This document shows positions 8,662-18,336 of a DNA stretch of 64,000 bases, one piece after another. Every line of letters starts with the position of its first letter. The first letter of the stretch is position 1. Under the pieces are notes generated by a model. That model saw nothing but the letters and a program-made list of their open reading frames with translations, had not been told where the DNA came from and searched no databases. The DNA comes from Georgenia sp. EYE_87. GTDB lineage: Bacteria; Actinomycetota; Actinomycetes; Actinomycetales; Actinomycetaceae. Location: contig NZ_JAHXNL010000001.1 of assembly GCF_023148685.1 (NCBI RefSeq), forward strand, positions 1 to 64,000. The letters run 5' to 3'. The position numbers and the translations under genes are program-made.

Positions 8662-9215
8662 GCCGCAGGGACCGACGGGACGAGGCGCCAGACGAGCTGG
8701 ACTCAAGACTGCGCTCGGCCGCCATGCACCAAGGGATCCGGATGGTCGAGGGCAGGCAGTTTCGCGAGGCCGCGCTCGAGCAGCTGCAGGTCAACCTCCC
8801 GGGCTTCCCTCCGGAGCGCTACGGCACGGAGCTTGACGACGCGCTGGCCCGGATCGACGAGGACCAGGTGGTGGTCCTGGTGCGACGCGAGCAGATGATC
8901 GCCGAGGCTCGCGAACGGGACCTGCTCAACGCGGTGTTCTCCATCTACTACTTCAACAGCCGCTACTCCCGACACGACTCCGAGGTCGGTCTCGGGCCGA
9001 TCAAGCTCGCCGACGCTCTCGGGGACCTCTACACGCATGAGCAGCTCTCCGAGGCCGCCGCGCGTGCCAACGCCCTGATCACGGACGGCATCCGCATGGG
9101 GTACGGACACTTGGACTGGAACGCCGACATGGACCACCTGCGCCGGTCCCACCCCGGCTTCAGCGACCGAGCTCTCGGGGACGCCCTGGACTGGGGTCGC
9201 TTCTTCGGGCGTTGA
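8658..9215 (+). CDS. Conserved-looking protein of unknown function
   Basis: A 185-residue soluble protein without signal or membrane segment. It is rich in charged helices (RREQMIAEARERDLLNAV) and contains aromatic-rich SIYYFNSRYS and GYGHLDWNADMDHLRRSHPG. I do not recognise the family. GTG at 8658 is chosen because it overlaps the stop of a short upstream frame and the following residues have normal actinobacterial codon bias; GAGG lies 5 nt upstream. The next gene follows 120 bp later on the same strand. Confidence 0.6.
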   Translation: MSRRDRRDEAPDELDSRLRSAAMHQGIRMVEGRQFREAALEQLQVNLPGFPPERYGTELDDALARIDEDQVVVLVRREQMIAEARERDLLNAVFSIYYFNSRYSRHDSEVGLGPIKLADALGDLYTHEQLSEAAARANALITDGIRMGYGHLDWNADMDHLRRSHPGFSDRALGDALDWGRFFGR

Positions 9216-9338
9216 GGCGGCCACTCGCCGCGGCGTGATGCCAACTACACAAGGACGTCCCTCCCGCGCATGCCATACCCTTGCGGCAGGCGGCCGGGTT
9301 GTTCTCCCGACGATGAAATTGCTCTGAGTGGAGGACCC

Positions 9339-11426
9339 CTGCTTACCGACGACGCCACTTCCGACGACCGCACCGGCCGCGCGCCCGGCGCATCCGGGCT
9401 TGACCGGGCTGCTCTGGCTGCCGACGAGCTCGCCCTGACCGGGATGGCGAAGGCCGGCATCGGTGCGTACCGCATGGATCTCTCCGCCTCCGTCGTCTGG
9501 CTGGACGGGCAGGCTTCCGCGGTGCTCGGGACCCCCCACGAGCCCGGGCCCCTTCGGGCCACCGCGCTGGCCGAGCAGATCCACCCCCACGACCTGCCAC
9601 GGCTCAGCCGCGTCGTGACGACCGCCATCGCGGAGAGTGTCTGGTTCGAGGACGAGTTCCGCGTGCTCGACGGGCCCGACCGGTGGATCACGACCCGGGG
9701 CCAGGTGATCCGCGACGACGTCACCGGCCTCGTCATCGGCCTTGTCGGCGTCGTCCTCCCGTCGCTGCGCGCCGGCCTCCACCGGGCGGCCGAGCTGCTC
9801 GAGGCCCTGCCGACGGCGTTCTTCTCCCTGAGCCGGGACTGGCGGTTCACCTACGTCAACGCCGAGGCGGAGCGGGTGCTCGGGCGGTCCCGTGGGGAGC
9901 TGCTCGACGGCGACATCTGGGAGCTCTACCCGGCCGCGCTCGGCATCGCCTTCGAGACCTACTACCGCCGCGCCATGAGGTCCGGCGAGCCGATGAGCTT
10001 CGACGCGCACTACCCGCTGCCGCTGAACGCCTGGTACGAGGTCCGCGCCATGCCGACCTCCGAGGGGCTCTCGGTGTACTTCTTCGACGTGACCGAGCGG
10101 CGCCGGCTCCAGGAGCAGACCGAGCAGGTCGCCCGTCGCGCCCAGCTCACCGCGGCGGTGACCAGCTCGCTCGCGCAGACCCTCGACGCGGAGGAGGCCG
10201 TCGCCGCGCTCGCCCGGACCCTCGTGCCGGGCCTCGCGGACTGGTGCGTCGTCACGCTCGCCGATGCGGACGTCTCCGTCGGCGCTGCCGGACTCCCCAC
10301 CCCGGCGACCATGCGCGACGTCGGATGGTGGCACGCCGACCCTGCCGCGCGGCCGCTGGTCGAGGAGTACTGCCGCCACCGGATGGGGGCACTGACCGAC
10401 GAGTCGTTCCTCCTGCGCACACTGCGCACGACCGACGTCGTGCGCGTCCCCGACGACGCGGCCGCCCGGATCCGAGGCGTGCTCGTGCCCGGGCGGGCGC
10501 ACGAGCTCATCACCGAGCTGGCCCCCGAGTCGGCGACCGTCCTGCCGCTCCGCGGCCGCGGCCGCACGCTCGGCGCCATCAGCCTGTTCAACGGCCCAGG
10601 CCGCCCCCCGCTCGATGGGCAGGACCTCGTCACCGCCCGGGACATCGCCTCCCGTGCCGGACTCGTGCTGGACAACGCCTACCTCTACGCCAGCCAGCGC
10701 GGCGTCGTCGAGGAGCTGCAGCGCTCGTTCCTCACCGCGCCGCCGCAGCTCGACGACCTCGACGTCGCGGTGCGGTACGTGCCGGCGGCGCAGGCGGCCA
10801 AGGTGGGCGGGGACTGGTACGACGTCTTCAAGCACCCCGACGGGCCGACCGTCGTCGTCATCGGGGACGTCTCCGGCCACGACCTGCAGGCCGCGGCCAC
10901 GATGGGACAGCTCCGCTCGATGCTCCGCGGCATCGGCGCCACGACGCCACCGCACCCCGCCGCGCTCCTCGCCCAGCTCGACCGGGCCATGGACGCCGTC
11001 GCGAGCGAGTCGGTCGCGACCGCCGTCGTCCTGGTCCTCGAGCCAGCGGGACACGACGGCGACGTGGTCGTGCGCTGGTCCAACGCCGGTCACCCTCCGC
11101 CGGTGCTCCTCAACGGCGACGGCGCCGTCGTCACCCTCACCGGGACGAACCTGCTCCTCGGGTTGCGTCCCGGAACCGTGCGCACGGAGCAGACGCTGAC
11201 CGTGGCGCCCGGGGACACGCTGGTCCTCTACACGGACGGGCTCGTCGAGCGACGGGACTCGGGCGGGCTCCGCGACGGCCTCGACCGGCTGCGCGCGACC
11301 CTCGGGGACCTGCGCGACGAGCACCGTATCGAGCGGCTGTGCGACCAGCTCGTCCGCCGCCTGCTGCCGGACGCCCCCGAGGACGACATGGCGCTCGTCG
11401 CCGTGCGGCCGCGGCCGGCGCGCTGA
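9339..11426 (+). CDS. PAS-PAS-GAF-PP2C (SpoIIE/RsbU-type) serine phosphatase
   Basis: About 695 residues. Order: two PAS domains (the first around GAYRMDLSASVVWLDG and the second around FFSLSRDWRFTYVNAEAERV), a GAF-like domain in the middle, then a SpoIIE/PP2C phosphatase domain with the metal-binding aspartates in KVGGDWYDVF, IGDVSGHDL, VLYTDGLVERR and EDDMALVAV. Such proteins dephosphorylate anti-anti-sigma factors and switch on general stress sigma factors. No anti-sigma partner is adjacent. Start: GGAGGA lies just before CTG at 9339, and codons between an upstream in-frame ATG (9270) and this point lack the strong GC bias at third positions, so I prefer the CTG; if 9270 is used the protein has 718 residues. 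Confidence 0.85.
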   Translation: MLTDDATSDDRTGRAPGASGLDRAALAADELALTGMAKAGIGAYRMDLSASVVWLDGQASAVLGTPHEPGPLRATALAEQIHPHDLPRLSRVVTTAIAESVWFEDEFRVLDGPDRWITTRGQVIRDDVTGLVIGLVGVVLPSLRAGLHRAAELLEALPTAFFSLSRDWRFTYVNAEAERVLGRSRGELLDGDIWELYPAALGIAFETYYRRAMRSGEPMSFDAHYPLPLNAWYEVRAMPTSEGLSVYFFDVTERRRLQEQTEQVARRAQLTAAVTSSLAQTLDAEEAVAALARTLVPGLADWCVVTLADADVSVGAAGLPTPATMRDVGWWHADPAARPLVEEYCRHRMGALTDESFLLRTLRTTDVVRVPDDAAARIRGVLVPGRAHELITELAPESATVLPLRGRGRTLGAISLFNGPGRPPLDGQDLVTARDIASRAGLVLDNAYLYASQRGVVEELQRSFLTAPPQLDDLDVAVRYVPAAQAAKVGGDWYDVFKHPDGPTVVVIGDVSGHDLQAAATMGQLRSMLRGIGATTPPHPAALLAQLDRAMDAVASESVATAVVLVLEPAGHDGDVVVRWSNAGHPPPVLLNGDGAVVTLTGTNLLLGLRPGTVRTEQTLTVAPGDTLVLYTDGLVERRDSGGLRDGLDRLRATLGDLRDEHRIERLCDQLVRRLLPDAPEDDMALVAVRPRPAR

Positions 11427-11432
11427 CCGGCG

Positions 11433-12008
11433 CTAGGTAGCCAGCAGGGCTCGCAGGGCCATCTCGCGCAGCAACGCGGCCATCGCAGCCCGGCCGAGCC
11501 GCGCACTGTGCGGCGTGGAGTTGATGAGCCCGAACGTCGCGTGCGCGGCGGCGTGGGCGGTGGGCTCGTCGACGTCGGAGCTCACGGCACGCAGTGTCTG
11601 GGCCCATAGCTCGACGTACTCGCGCTGGAGCCGGCGCACGTGCTCCTGCTCCGTGCGGGGGAGGCGGTCGAGGTCGCGCGACTGGATGGTGATCAGCGCC
11701 GGGTGCTCCAGCGCGAAGGTGACGTGCCCGTCCACCAGCGCCTCCAGCGCGTCGCGCGGCGGCCGGGTGGACACGACCTCGCGTGCGCCGGCGACCAGCT
11801 CCTCGCTGATCCCGACGAGGAGCTCGCTCAGGAGCGCCTTCTTCCCCGGGAAGTGGCGGTAGAGCGCGGGGCCGGAGATGCCGACCGCGGCGCCGATGTC
11901 GTCCACCGACACCCCGCCGAATCCCGAGCGCGCGAAGAGCTCGGCGGCGGCGCGCAGGATCTGCTCGCGGCGGGGGACCGCGATGTCGGCCGGACCTGGA
12001 ACGGTCAT
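11433..12008 (-). CDS. TetR/AcrR-family regulator of the adjacent carboxylase operon
   Basis: A 191-residue one-component repressor. The N-terminal helix-turn-helix covers residues about 14-60, with the typical GGVSVDDIGAAVGISGPALY and YRHFPGKKALL. The C-terminal ligand-binding half is helical. It is divergent from the methylcrotonyl-CoA carboxylase operon, and an inverted repeat in the intergenic region can overlap both promoters, so autoregulation and control of the leucine-catabolic genes by an acyl-CoA or related ligand is the likely role. The start has no clear ribosome-binding site and may be leaderless. Confidence 0.88.
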   Translation of the reverse strand: MTVPGPADIAVPRREQILRAAAELFARSGFGGVSVDDIGAAVGISGPALYRHFPGKKALLSELLVGISEELVAGAREVVSTRPPRDALEALVDGHVTFALEHPALITIQSRDLDRLPRTEQEHVRRLQREYVELWAQTLRAVSSDVDEPTAHAAAHATFGLINSTPHSARLGRAAMAALLREMALRALLAT

Positions 12009-12028
12009 CCCGTCATGGTAGACAGCGA

Positions 12029-12048
12029 AGGTTAACGATGGCTAACCT
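12029..12048. promoter_or_regulatory. Inverted-repeat operator between the TetR gene and the carboxylase operon
   Basis: AGGTTA (12029-12034) and TAACCT (12043-12048) form a 20-bp inverted repeat with an 8-bp centre, midway between the divergent starts at 12008 and 12090. Size and position fit a TetR-family operator controlling both sides. Binding is inferred. Confidence 0.6.
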
Positions 12049-12089
12049 CCGAGTGGGTCGACGACGACCACCGAGCCGTGGAGGTGCGC

Positions 12090-13667
12090 ATGCCCGCCGG
12101 AGCGAGCCTCGGGCAGCTCGGCCTCGCCGAGCTCACCGAGGACCTGCGCGAGCGTCTCGCCGCCGCCCGCCTCGGCGGCAGCGACAGCGCCCGGAAGCGG
12201 CACGTCGACCGCGGCAAGCTGCTCGTGCGCGACCGCGTGGACCGCCTGCTCGACGCCGGGTCGCCCTTCCTCGAGCTCTCACCGCTCGCCGCGACCGGGA
12301 TGTACGACGACGAGGTCCCAGCCGCCGGCATCGTCACCGGGATCGGGCGCGTGGCCGGGCGCGAGTGCGTCGTCGTCGCCAACGACGCCACCGTCAAGGG
12401 CGGCACGTACTACCCGGTCACGGTCAAGAAGCACCTGCGCGCCCAGGAGATCGCCGCCGAGAACCGGCTGCCGTGCCTGTACCTCGTCGACTCCGGCGGC
12501 GCCTACCTGCCCATGCAGGACGAGGTGTTCCCGGACCGCGACCACTTCGGCCGCATCTTCTACAACCAGGCCCAGCTCTCCGCCCGCGGCATCCCGCAGC
12601 TGGCCGCCGTGATGGGCTCGTGCACCGCCGGCGGCGCGTACGTCCCCGCCATGTCCGACGAGTCCGTGATCGTGCGCGACCAGGGCACGATCTTCCTCGG
12701 CGGGCCGCCGCTGGTGAAGGCGGCCACCGGCGAGGTCGTCACGGCCGAGGAGCTCGGCGGTGGAGACGTCCATGCCCGCCGGTCCGGCGTCGTCGACCAC
12801 CTCGCGGAGGACGACGCGCACGCGCTGGAGATCCTCCGCTCCGTCGTCGCCACGCTGGAACGGCCCACGGAACCGTCCCTGCGCCAAGCACCGCGGGAGG
12901 AGCCGGCCGAGGACCCGGCGGGGCTGTACGACGTCGTCCCCACCGATACCCGCACGCCCTACGACGTGCGCGAGGTGATCCGGAGGATCGTCGACGGCTC
13001 GCGGCTGCAGGAGTTCAAGGCCCTCTACGGCGAGACCCTCGTGTGCGGCTTCGCCCGCATCTGGGGGTACCCGGTGGGAATCGTCGCGAACAACGGGATC
13101 CTGTTTTCCGAGTCCGCGCTCAAGGGCGCCCACTTCATCGAACTGTGCAACCAGCGCGGGATCCCGTTGGTGTTCCTGCAGAACATCGCCGGGTTCATGG
13201 TGGGCAAGGATTACGAGACCGGCGGCATCGCCAAGGACGGCGCCAAGCTCGTCACCGCCGTCGCCACGTCTGTGGTCCCGAAGCTCACCGTCGTCATCGG
13301 CGGTTCGTTCGGTGCCGGCAACTACGGCATGGCCGGCCGCGCGTACGACCCGCGGTTCCTGTGGATGTGGCCCAACGCCCGCATCTCCGTGATGGGCGGC
13401 GAGCAGGCCGCGTCCGTGCTCGCGACCGTGCGCCGCGACGGCCTCGAGCGCGCCGGCCAGGAGTGGTCCGCCCAGGACGAAGAGGCCTTCAAGGTCCCGA
13501 TCCGCGAGCAGTACGAGCGCCAGGGCTCCCCGTACTACTCCACCGCCCGGCTGTGGGACGACGGCGTCATCGACCCGGTCGACACCCGCCGCGTCCTCGG
13601 CCTGGGCCTCGCGGCCGCCGCGAACGCGCCCGTGCCCGAGCCCGTCGCCGCGATGTACCGGATGTGA
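12090..13667 (+). CDS. liuB: Methylcrotonyl-CoA carboxylase beta (carboxyltransferase) subunit
   Basis: A 525-residue biotin-dependent carboxyltransferase. The stretch [20 protein letters not shown] followed by [18 protein letters not shown] is diagnostic of the methylcrotonyl-CoA carboxylase beta group rather than propionyl- or acetyl-CoA carboxylases. The C-terminal crotonase-like half has [20 protein letters not shown], and [16 protein letters not shown]. It transfers carboxyl from carboxybiotin to 3-methylcrotonyl-CoA in leucine degradation. ATG at 12090 has GGAGG 5 nt upstream; a GTG at 12078 lies in the same frame but overlaps that site. It is the first gene of an operon whose next start overlaps its stop. 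Confidence 0.93.
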   Translation: MPAGASLGQLGLAELTEDLRERLAAARLGGSDSARKRHVDRGKLLVRDRVDRLLDAGSPFLELSPLAATGMYDDEVPAAGIVTGIGRVAGRECVVVANDATVKGGTYYPVTVKKHLRAQEIAAENRLPCLYLVDSGGAYLPMQDEVFPDRDHFGRIFYNQAQLSARGIPQLAAVMGSCTAGGAYVPAMSDESVIVRDQGTIFLGGPPLVKAATGEVVTAEELGGGDVHARRSGVVDHLAEDDAHALEILRSVVATLERPTEPSLRQAPREEPAEDPAGLYDVVPTDTRTPYDVREVIRRIVDGSRLQEFKALYGETLVCGFARIWGYPVGIVANNGILFSESALKGAHFIELCNQRGIPLVFLQNIAGFMVGKDYETGGIAKDGAKLVTAVATSVVPKLTVVIGGSFGAGNYGMAGRAYDPRFLWMWPNARISVMGGEQAASVLATVRRDGLERAGQEWSAQDEEAFKVPIREQYERQGSPYYSTARLWDDGVIDPVDTRRVLGLGLAAAANAPVPEPVAAMYRM

Positions 13668-15625
13668 GCGCCGTGTTCACCTCCCTGCTGGTCGCCAACC
13701 GCGGCGAGATCGCGCTGCGGGTGCTGCGCGCCGCCCGCGCCGCCGGGCTGCGCACCGTCGCCGTCTACTCCGACGCTGACATCGGCGCCCCGCATCTGCG
13801 CGCCGCCGACACCGCCGTCCGCCTCGGCCCCGCGCCCGCCGAGGACTCCTACCTCTCCATCCCCGCGCTGCTCGACGCCGCCCGCCGCACCGGCGCCGAG
13901 GCCGTCCACCCCGGGTACGGGTTCCTCTCCGAGAGCGCCGCCTTCGCCCGCGCCGTCGAGGACTCCGGCCTGGTGTGGGTGGGGCCGCCGTCGGGGGTCG
14001 TGGCCCGGATGGGCCGGAAGGACGAGGCGCGCCACCTCGCCGTCGAGGCCGGGGTGCCGGTGCTCCCCGCGGTCGAGGGCGACGACGACGCAGCCCTGGT
14101 CGCGGCGACGGCGGATCTCGGCCTGCCGGTGCTGGTCAAGGCCGCCGCCGGGGGCGGTGGGAAGGGCATGCGAATCGTCCGCGACGCCGCTGCGCTGCCC
14201 GACGCGCTGGCCGCGGCCCGGCGAGAGGCAAAGGCGGCGTTCGGCGACGACACCCTGCTGGTCGAGCGGTACGTCGAGCGCGGGCGGCACGTCGAGGTCC
14301 AGGTGCTCGCCGACGCCCACGGCACCGTGCTGCACCTGGGGGAGCGTGACTGCTCCGTGCAGCGGCGGCACCAGAAGGTGGTCGAGGAGGCGCCGGCGCC
14401 CACGATCTCCGACGCGGTCCGCGAGAGAGTGACCAGCGGGGCGGTCCGGCTGGCCCGCGAGGTCGGCTACGTCGGGGCCGGGACCGTGGAGTTCCTCGTG
14501 GCGGGGGAGGAGGCGTACTTCCTCGAGATGAACACCCGGCTCCAGGTGGAGCACCCCGTCACCGAGCTGATCACGGGGCTGGACCTCGTCGCGCTGCAGC
14601 TGTCGGTCGCGCAGGGGGTGCCGCTGCCCCTGGCGCAAGGCGACGTCGTGGCGCGCGGGCACGCGATCGAGGCGCGGGTCTACGCCGAGGACCCGGCGAG
14701 CGGGTTCCTGCCCCAGGCAGGGACCGCGACCACGGTGCGGTGGCCGACGCGGGCGCGCGTCGACGCAGCCCTCGAGAGCGGCCAGGAGGTCACCACCTGG
14801 TACGACCCGCTGCTCGGCAAGATCATCACCCACGGCCCGACGCGCGAGGTCGCGCGGCGCGCCATGGTGGCCGCCCTGGACGACACGGACATCCTCGGGC
14901 TGACCACCAACACCGGCTTCCTGCGCCGGCTCGTGGCCTCCGACGAGTTCCGCGACGCCGCGATCGACACCGCCTGGCTCGACCGCACGCCCGGGGCGTT
15001 CCCGGTCCCTGCCGACGACGCCTCGCTCTGTGCGGCCGCGTGGGCGCTCGCGGACCGCTCGCGGAAGGTGGAGCCGGCGCACCCGTTCGGCGCCTGCGAC
15101 GGCTGGCGGCTCGGCGGCCCGCCCGCCCCGGTGTTGCTCGAGATCGAGCACGACGGCGTCCGGGACGAGGTGCGGGTGGACCGCGCCGCGGGGCGGATGT
15201 CGGTGGGGGACCGGAGCTGGTCCGTGCGGGCGCTCGCGGCGCCGCTCGTCGCGTCGTGGCTCTTGGAGGTGGACGGTGTGACCCATCGCGTCGTGATCGA
15301 CGCCGGAGGAGATATGGGCGCCGGTGCGGTCTGGGTGGCACACGAGGGGCAGGCCCGCCGGTTCACCGTGCCTGACCGGCGCACCGACGAGCGCGCGATC
15401 CTCAGCGACGGCCTGGTCACGGCGCCGATGCCCGGTCTGGTGCGGGACGTGCGGGTGCGGACGGGGCAGCACGTCGAGGCGGGCGACGTCCTCGGGGTTC
15501 TGGAGGCGATGAAGATGGAGACCGCACTGACGGCGCCGCATACGGGGGCCGTCGAGGTGCGGGTGCGGTCCGGCGACCAGGTGACGCTCGGGCAGATGCT
15601 CTTCACCGTGGGGGAGGAGCCATGA
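13664..15625 (+). CDS. liuD: Methylcrotonyl-CoA carboxylase alpha subunit (biotin carboxylase plus biotin carrier)
   Basis: A 653-residue protein: biotin carboxylase domain (residues about 1-450, with [17 protein letters not shown], the ATP-grasp loop [14 protein letters not shown], and [16 protein letters not shown]), a linker/BT region, and a C-terminal biotinyl domain with EAMKMET, the biotinylated lysine being Lys617. It charges biotin with bicarbonate using ATP and pairs with the beta subunit encoded upstream. GTG at 13664 overlaps the LiuB stop (ATGTGA); a GTG nine bases later is an alternative. The stop overlaps the HMG-CoA lyase ATG. Confidence 0.93.
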   Translation: MSAVFTSLLVANRGEIALRVLRAARAAGLRTVAVYSDADIGAPHLRAADTAVRLGPAPAEDSYLSIPALLDAARRTGAEAVHPGYGFLSESAAFARAVEDSGLVWVGPPSGVVARMGRKDEARHLAVEAGVPVLPAVEGDDDAALVAATADLGLPVLVKAAAGGGGKGMRIVRDAAALPDALAAARREAKAAFGDDTLLVERYVERGRHVEVQVLADAHGTVLHLGERDCSVQRRHQKVVEEAPAPTISDAVRERVTSGAVRLAREVGYVGAGTVEFLVAGEEAYFLEMNTRLQVEHPVTELITGLDLVALQLSVAQGVPLPLAQGDVVARGHAIEARVYAEDPASGFLPQAGTATTVRWPTRARVDAALESGQEVTTWYDPLLGKIITHGPTREVARRAMVAALDDTDILGLTTNTGFLRRLVASDEFRDAAIDTAWLDRTPGAFPVPADDASLCAAAWALADRSRKVEPAHPFGACDGWRLGGPPAPVLLEIEHDGVRDEVRVDRAAGRMSVGDRSWSVRALAAPLVASWLLEVDGVTHRVVIDAGGDMGAGAVWVAHEGQARRFTVPDRRTDERAILSDGLVTAPMPGLVRDVRVRTGQHVEAGDVLGVLEAMKMETALTAPHTGAVEVRVRSGDQVTLGQMLFTVGEEP

Positions 15626-16614
15626 CCGCGACGTCACGGCCCACGACCTTCCCGACGCCGATGGCGGTTCCGCTAGCCGGGCTTCCGGCGCGGGTGGACG
15701 TCTATGAGGTCGGCCCGCGCGACGGGCTGCAGAACGAGGCGGCCGTCGTGCCGGTCGAGGTGAAGGCCAAGCTGGTGCACCGACTCGTCGGCGCCGGACT
15801 GCGCACTGTCGAGGTCACCAGCTTCGTCCGGCCCGGGCTCGTGCCTCAGCTGGCGGACGCGGAGGAACTTCTGGCCGCTATCGACCGGGTCGACGGCGTG
15901 CGGTACCCCGTTCTCGTGCCCAACGAGCGCGGGCTCGACCGCGCACTGGCGAGCGGCGTCCGCGAGATCGCCATCTTCGGGTCGGCGACCGATTCGTTCG
16001 CCCAGGCGAACCTCGGCCGCTCCGTCGACGAGTCGCTCGCGATGTTCGCGCCCGTCGTCGCCCGTGCCACGGCCGAGGGGCTGCCGGTCCGGGCGTACCT
16101 GTCCATGTGCTTCGGCGACCCCTGGGAGGGGCACGTCGCGATCCCGCAGGTGGTCGCCGTCGCCACCCGGCTGATGGAGCTCGGCTGCACCCAGCTCTCG
16201 CTCGGCGACACCATCGGCGTCGCCACCCCGGGCCACGTCGTCGCCCTCCTCGACGCGCTCGGCGAGGCCGGGCTCGGCGTCGACCGCCTGGCGGTGCACT
16301 TCCACGACACCTACGGCCAGGCCCTCGCCAACACGCTCGCCGCCGTGCAGCGCGGCGTCACGACTGTCGATGCCGCCGCGGGCGGGCTCGGCGGCTGCCC
16401 GTTCGCCAGGAGCGCGACCGGCAATCTCGCCACCGAGGACCTGGTCTGGCAGCTCCACGGCCTCGGCATCGATACCGGCATCGACCTCGCCGCCCTCGTC
16501 GGCACCTCGGTGTGGCTGGCCGAGCACCTCGGCCGCCCCAGCCCTTCGCGCGCCGTCCGGGCGCTTGCGAGCTCATCCACCGCGGCCTCGGCCGCACCGT
16601 CCAGCGAGGAGTGA
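15622..16614 (+). CDS. liuE: Hydroxymethylglutaryl-CoA lyase
   Basis: A 330-residue TIM-barrel lyase that splits 3-hydroxy-3-methylglutaryl-CoA into acetyl-CoA and acetoacetate, the last step of leucine degradation. Visible marks are EVGPRDGLQNE (metal and substrate binding Arg-Asp), EVTSFVRPGLVPQLADAEE, LGDTIGVATPGHV, the HFHDTYGQALAN metal-ligand histidines, and the active-site cysteine loop GGLGGCPFA. ATG overlaps the alpha-subunit stop (ATGA), so the three catabolic genes are coupled. No isovaleryl-CoA dehydrogenase (LiuA) is present in the operon. Confidence 0.94.
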   Translation: MTATSRPTTFPTPMAVPLAGLPARVDVYEVGPRDGLQNEAAVVPVEVKAKLVHRLVGAGLRTVEVTSFVRPGLVPQLADAEELLAAIDRVDGVRYPVLVPNERGLDRALASGVREIAIFGSATDSFAQANLGRSVDESLAMFAPVVARATAEGLPVRAYLSMCFGDPWEGHVAIPQVVAVATRLMELGCTQLSLGDTIGVATPGHVVALLDALGEAGLGVDRLAVHFHDTYGQALANTLAAVQRGVTTVDAAAGGLGGCPFARSATGNLATEDLVWQLHGLGIDTGIDLAALVGTSVWLAEHLGRPSPSRAVRALASSSTAASAAPSSEE

Positions 16615-16616
16615 CC

Positions 16617-17768
16617 ATGCGTACCGCGTTCACCGAGCTTGTCGGCGTCGAGCACCCGCTCGCCGGGTTCAACCGCACCCCCGCCGTCGTCGTCGAGGTC
16701 TCCCGCGCCGGTGGGCTCGGCGTCCTCGGCGCCACCATGTACACACCCGAGGAGCTCGACGCCCAGCTGACCTGGATCGAGGAGCAGCTCGACGGGCGGC
16801 CCTACGGCGTCGACCTGCTGGTCCCCACCAAGACCACCCAGAGGGACGTCGGGGAGCTCGTCGCCGACCTGCGCCGCCAGATCCCCGAGGGCCACCGACG
16901 GTTCGTCGAGGGGCTGCTGGAGAAGTACGGGATCCCGCCGGTGAGCGAGGACGACGCGCTCGACCGCCTCGGCCGCATCGACGCCAGCCTCGAGACCAAC
17001 ATGGACGCGGCGATCGTCTCCGAGCTGCTCGACGTCACCTTCTCCCACCGCATCGCGCTGGTGGCCAACGCCCTCGGCACCCCGCCGCCGGCGATGCTCG
17101 AGCGCGCGAAGGCGCGGGGCGTGCCCATCGCGGCCCTCGTGGGCAAGCGGGAGCACGCGGAGAAGCAGCTGGCCGCCGGAGTCGACCTGATCGTCGCCCA
17201 GGGCACGGAGGCCGGCGGGCACACCGGCAACGTCGCCACGATGGTGCTGACGCCGGAGGTGGTCGAGATCGCCGGAGACGTGCCGGTCCTTGCCGCAGGT
17301 GGGATCGCGAGCGGGCCGCAGCTCGCGGCGGCGCTCGCGCTCGGCGCTGCCGGCGGGTGGGCCGGGTCGGTGTGGCTCTCGAGCCACGAGGACGCGGCCA
17401 GCCGGGTGATCAAGGAGAAGCTGCTGGCGGCTTCGAGCTCGGACACCATCGTCTCCCCGACCCGCACTGGGAAGTCCGCCCGACAGCTGCGGAGCGCCTG
17501 GCTCGACGAGTGGCAGGCGGAGGGGGCGCCGTCGCCGCTGCCGATGCCGTTGCAGTCGATGCTCGTGCGCGAGGCGTGGGAGCGGATCGACGTCACCGCC
17601 GAGAAGGGCAGCGAGCGGGCCCGCGAGCTGGAGTCGTTCTTCATCGGGCAGGTGGTCGGCAGCTTCCGTGACCTGCGGCCGACGGGGGAGATCGTGCGGG
17701 ACATCGTCGAGGGCTGCGAGGCGCGCCTGCGGGAGATCGGTCGGCTGGTGGAGCCCGTCCGCCGCTGA
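16617..17768 (+). CDS. Nitronate monooxygenase / 2-nitropropane dioxygenase family FMN protein
   Basis: A 383-residue TIM-barrel flavoprotein. Family marks: PLAGFNRTPAVVVEVSRAGG near the start, AQGTEAGGHTGNVATMVL (FMN phosphate and catalytic His region) near residue 200, and LAAGGIASGPQLAAALALGA. Members oxidise nitronates or reduce enoyl thioesters, and annotation at this level cannot separate them. GAGGAG lies 5 nt before the ATG, just behind the HMG-CoA lyase stop, so it is the last gene of the leucine operon. An accessory role in acyl-CoA metabolism is more likely here than nitroalkane detoxification, but this is inference. Confidence 0.82.
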   Translation: MRTAFTELVGVEHPLAGFNRTPAVVVEVSRAGGLGVLGATMYTPEELDAQLTWIEEQLDGRPYGVDLLVPTKTTQRDVGELVADLRRQIPEGHRRFVEGLLEKYGIPPVSEDDALDRLGRIDASLETNMDAAIVSELLDVTFSHRIALVANALGTPPPAMLERAKARGVPIAALVGKREHAEKQLAAGVDLIVAQGTEAGGHTGNVATMVLTPEVVEIAGDVPVLAAGGIASGPQLAAALALGAAGGWAGSVWLSSHEDAASRVIKEKLLAASSSDTIVSPTRTGKSARQLRSAWLDEWQAEGAPSPLPMPLQSMLVREAWERIDVTAEKGSERARELESFFIGQVVGSFRDLRPTGEIVRDIVEGCEARLREIGRLVEPVRR

Positions 17769-17840
17769 CGTGGCCTGGCGTTTCGCCGTCGCGATGGCGT
17801 TCGGGACCGCCGGGCGGCCCCGCGGTGGGACGATTTCTGC

Positions 17841-18326
17841 ATGGACGTGGTCGAGACGCTGCTGCCCGGCGTGGGCATCAAGTACGAGCTCAGGACCCGT
17901 ACCGACCTGCTCATCGGGATCGTGGTGAAACGGGAAGGACCTGTCGAGATCGCGGTGTACGACTCGGACGATCCCGACCAGGCGCGGACCGTCGTCCACC
18001 TCGACACCGACGAGGCGGACGCCGTCGCCGACATCCTCGGAGCGCCGCGGATGGCGCACCGACTCGCCGACCTCTCCCGTGAGGTGCCCGGCCTCAACTC
18101 CGCGCGACTGAGCGTGAGGCCCGGCTCCCCGTATGCGGGGAAGCCGTTGGGGGAGACGCGGGCACGCACGCTGACGGGCTGCTCGATCGTCGCGGTCGTC
18201 CGCGACTCGGAGATCGTCCCGGGTCCCGGTCCTGACGAGCCGCTGCTCGAGGGAGACGTGCTTGTGGCAGTGGGGTCGGAGGCGGGCCTGGAGAAGCTCA
18301 GCTCGCTCCTCAGCGTGCAGGGCTGA
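17841..18326 (+). CDS. TrkA-C domain regulatory subunit of a K+/H+ antiporter (KhtT-like)
   Basis: A 161-residue soluble protein. The N-terminal half (VETLLPGVGIKYELRTRTD, then a beta-rich segment) is the KhtT-type N domain, and the C-terminal half is an RCK_C/TrkA-C domain containing SPYAGKPLGETRARTLTGCS, and LLEGDVLVAVGSEAGLEKL. In the Bacillus KhtTU system this subunit senses a cyclic nucleotide or cation state and gates the membrane partner. The antiporter gene follows 10 nt downstream. Start is an ATG; the upstream spacing to the flavoprotein gene is 72 bp. Confidence 0.82.
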   Translation: MDVVETLLPGVGIKYELRTRTDLLIGIVVKREGPVEIAVYDSDDPDQARTVVHLDTDEADAVADILGAPRMAHRLADLSREVPGLNSARLSVRPGSPYAGKPLGETRARTLTGCSIVAVVRDSEIVPGPGPDEPLLEGDVLVAVGSEAGLEKLSSLLSVQG

Positions 18327-18336
18327 GGAGAATGCC

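Noticed and set aside
12038-13663. Frame extending the carboxylase alpha subunit to 1195 residues
   Set aside because: It is a shadow of the beta-subunit gene. The biotin-carboxylase N-terminus ([13 protein letters not shown]) starts right after 13664.
15880-15896. Near match to the LysR operator (ATCGACCGGGTCGAC) inside the HMG-CoA lyase gene
   Set aside because: It lies inside coding sequence, lacks the last base and has no promoter beside it; one such chance match is expected in GC-rich DNA.
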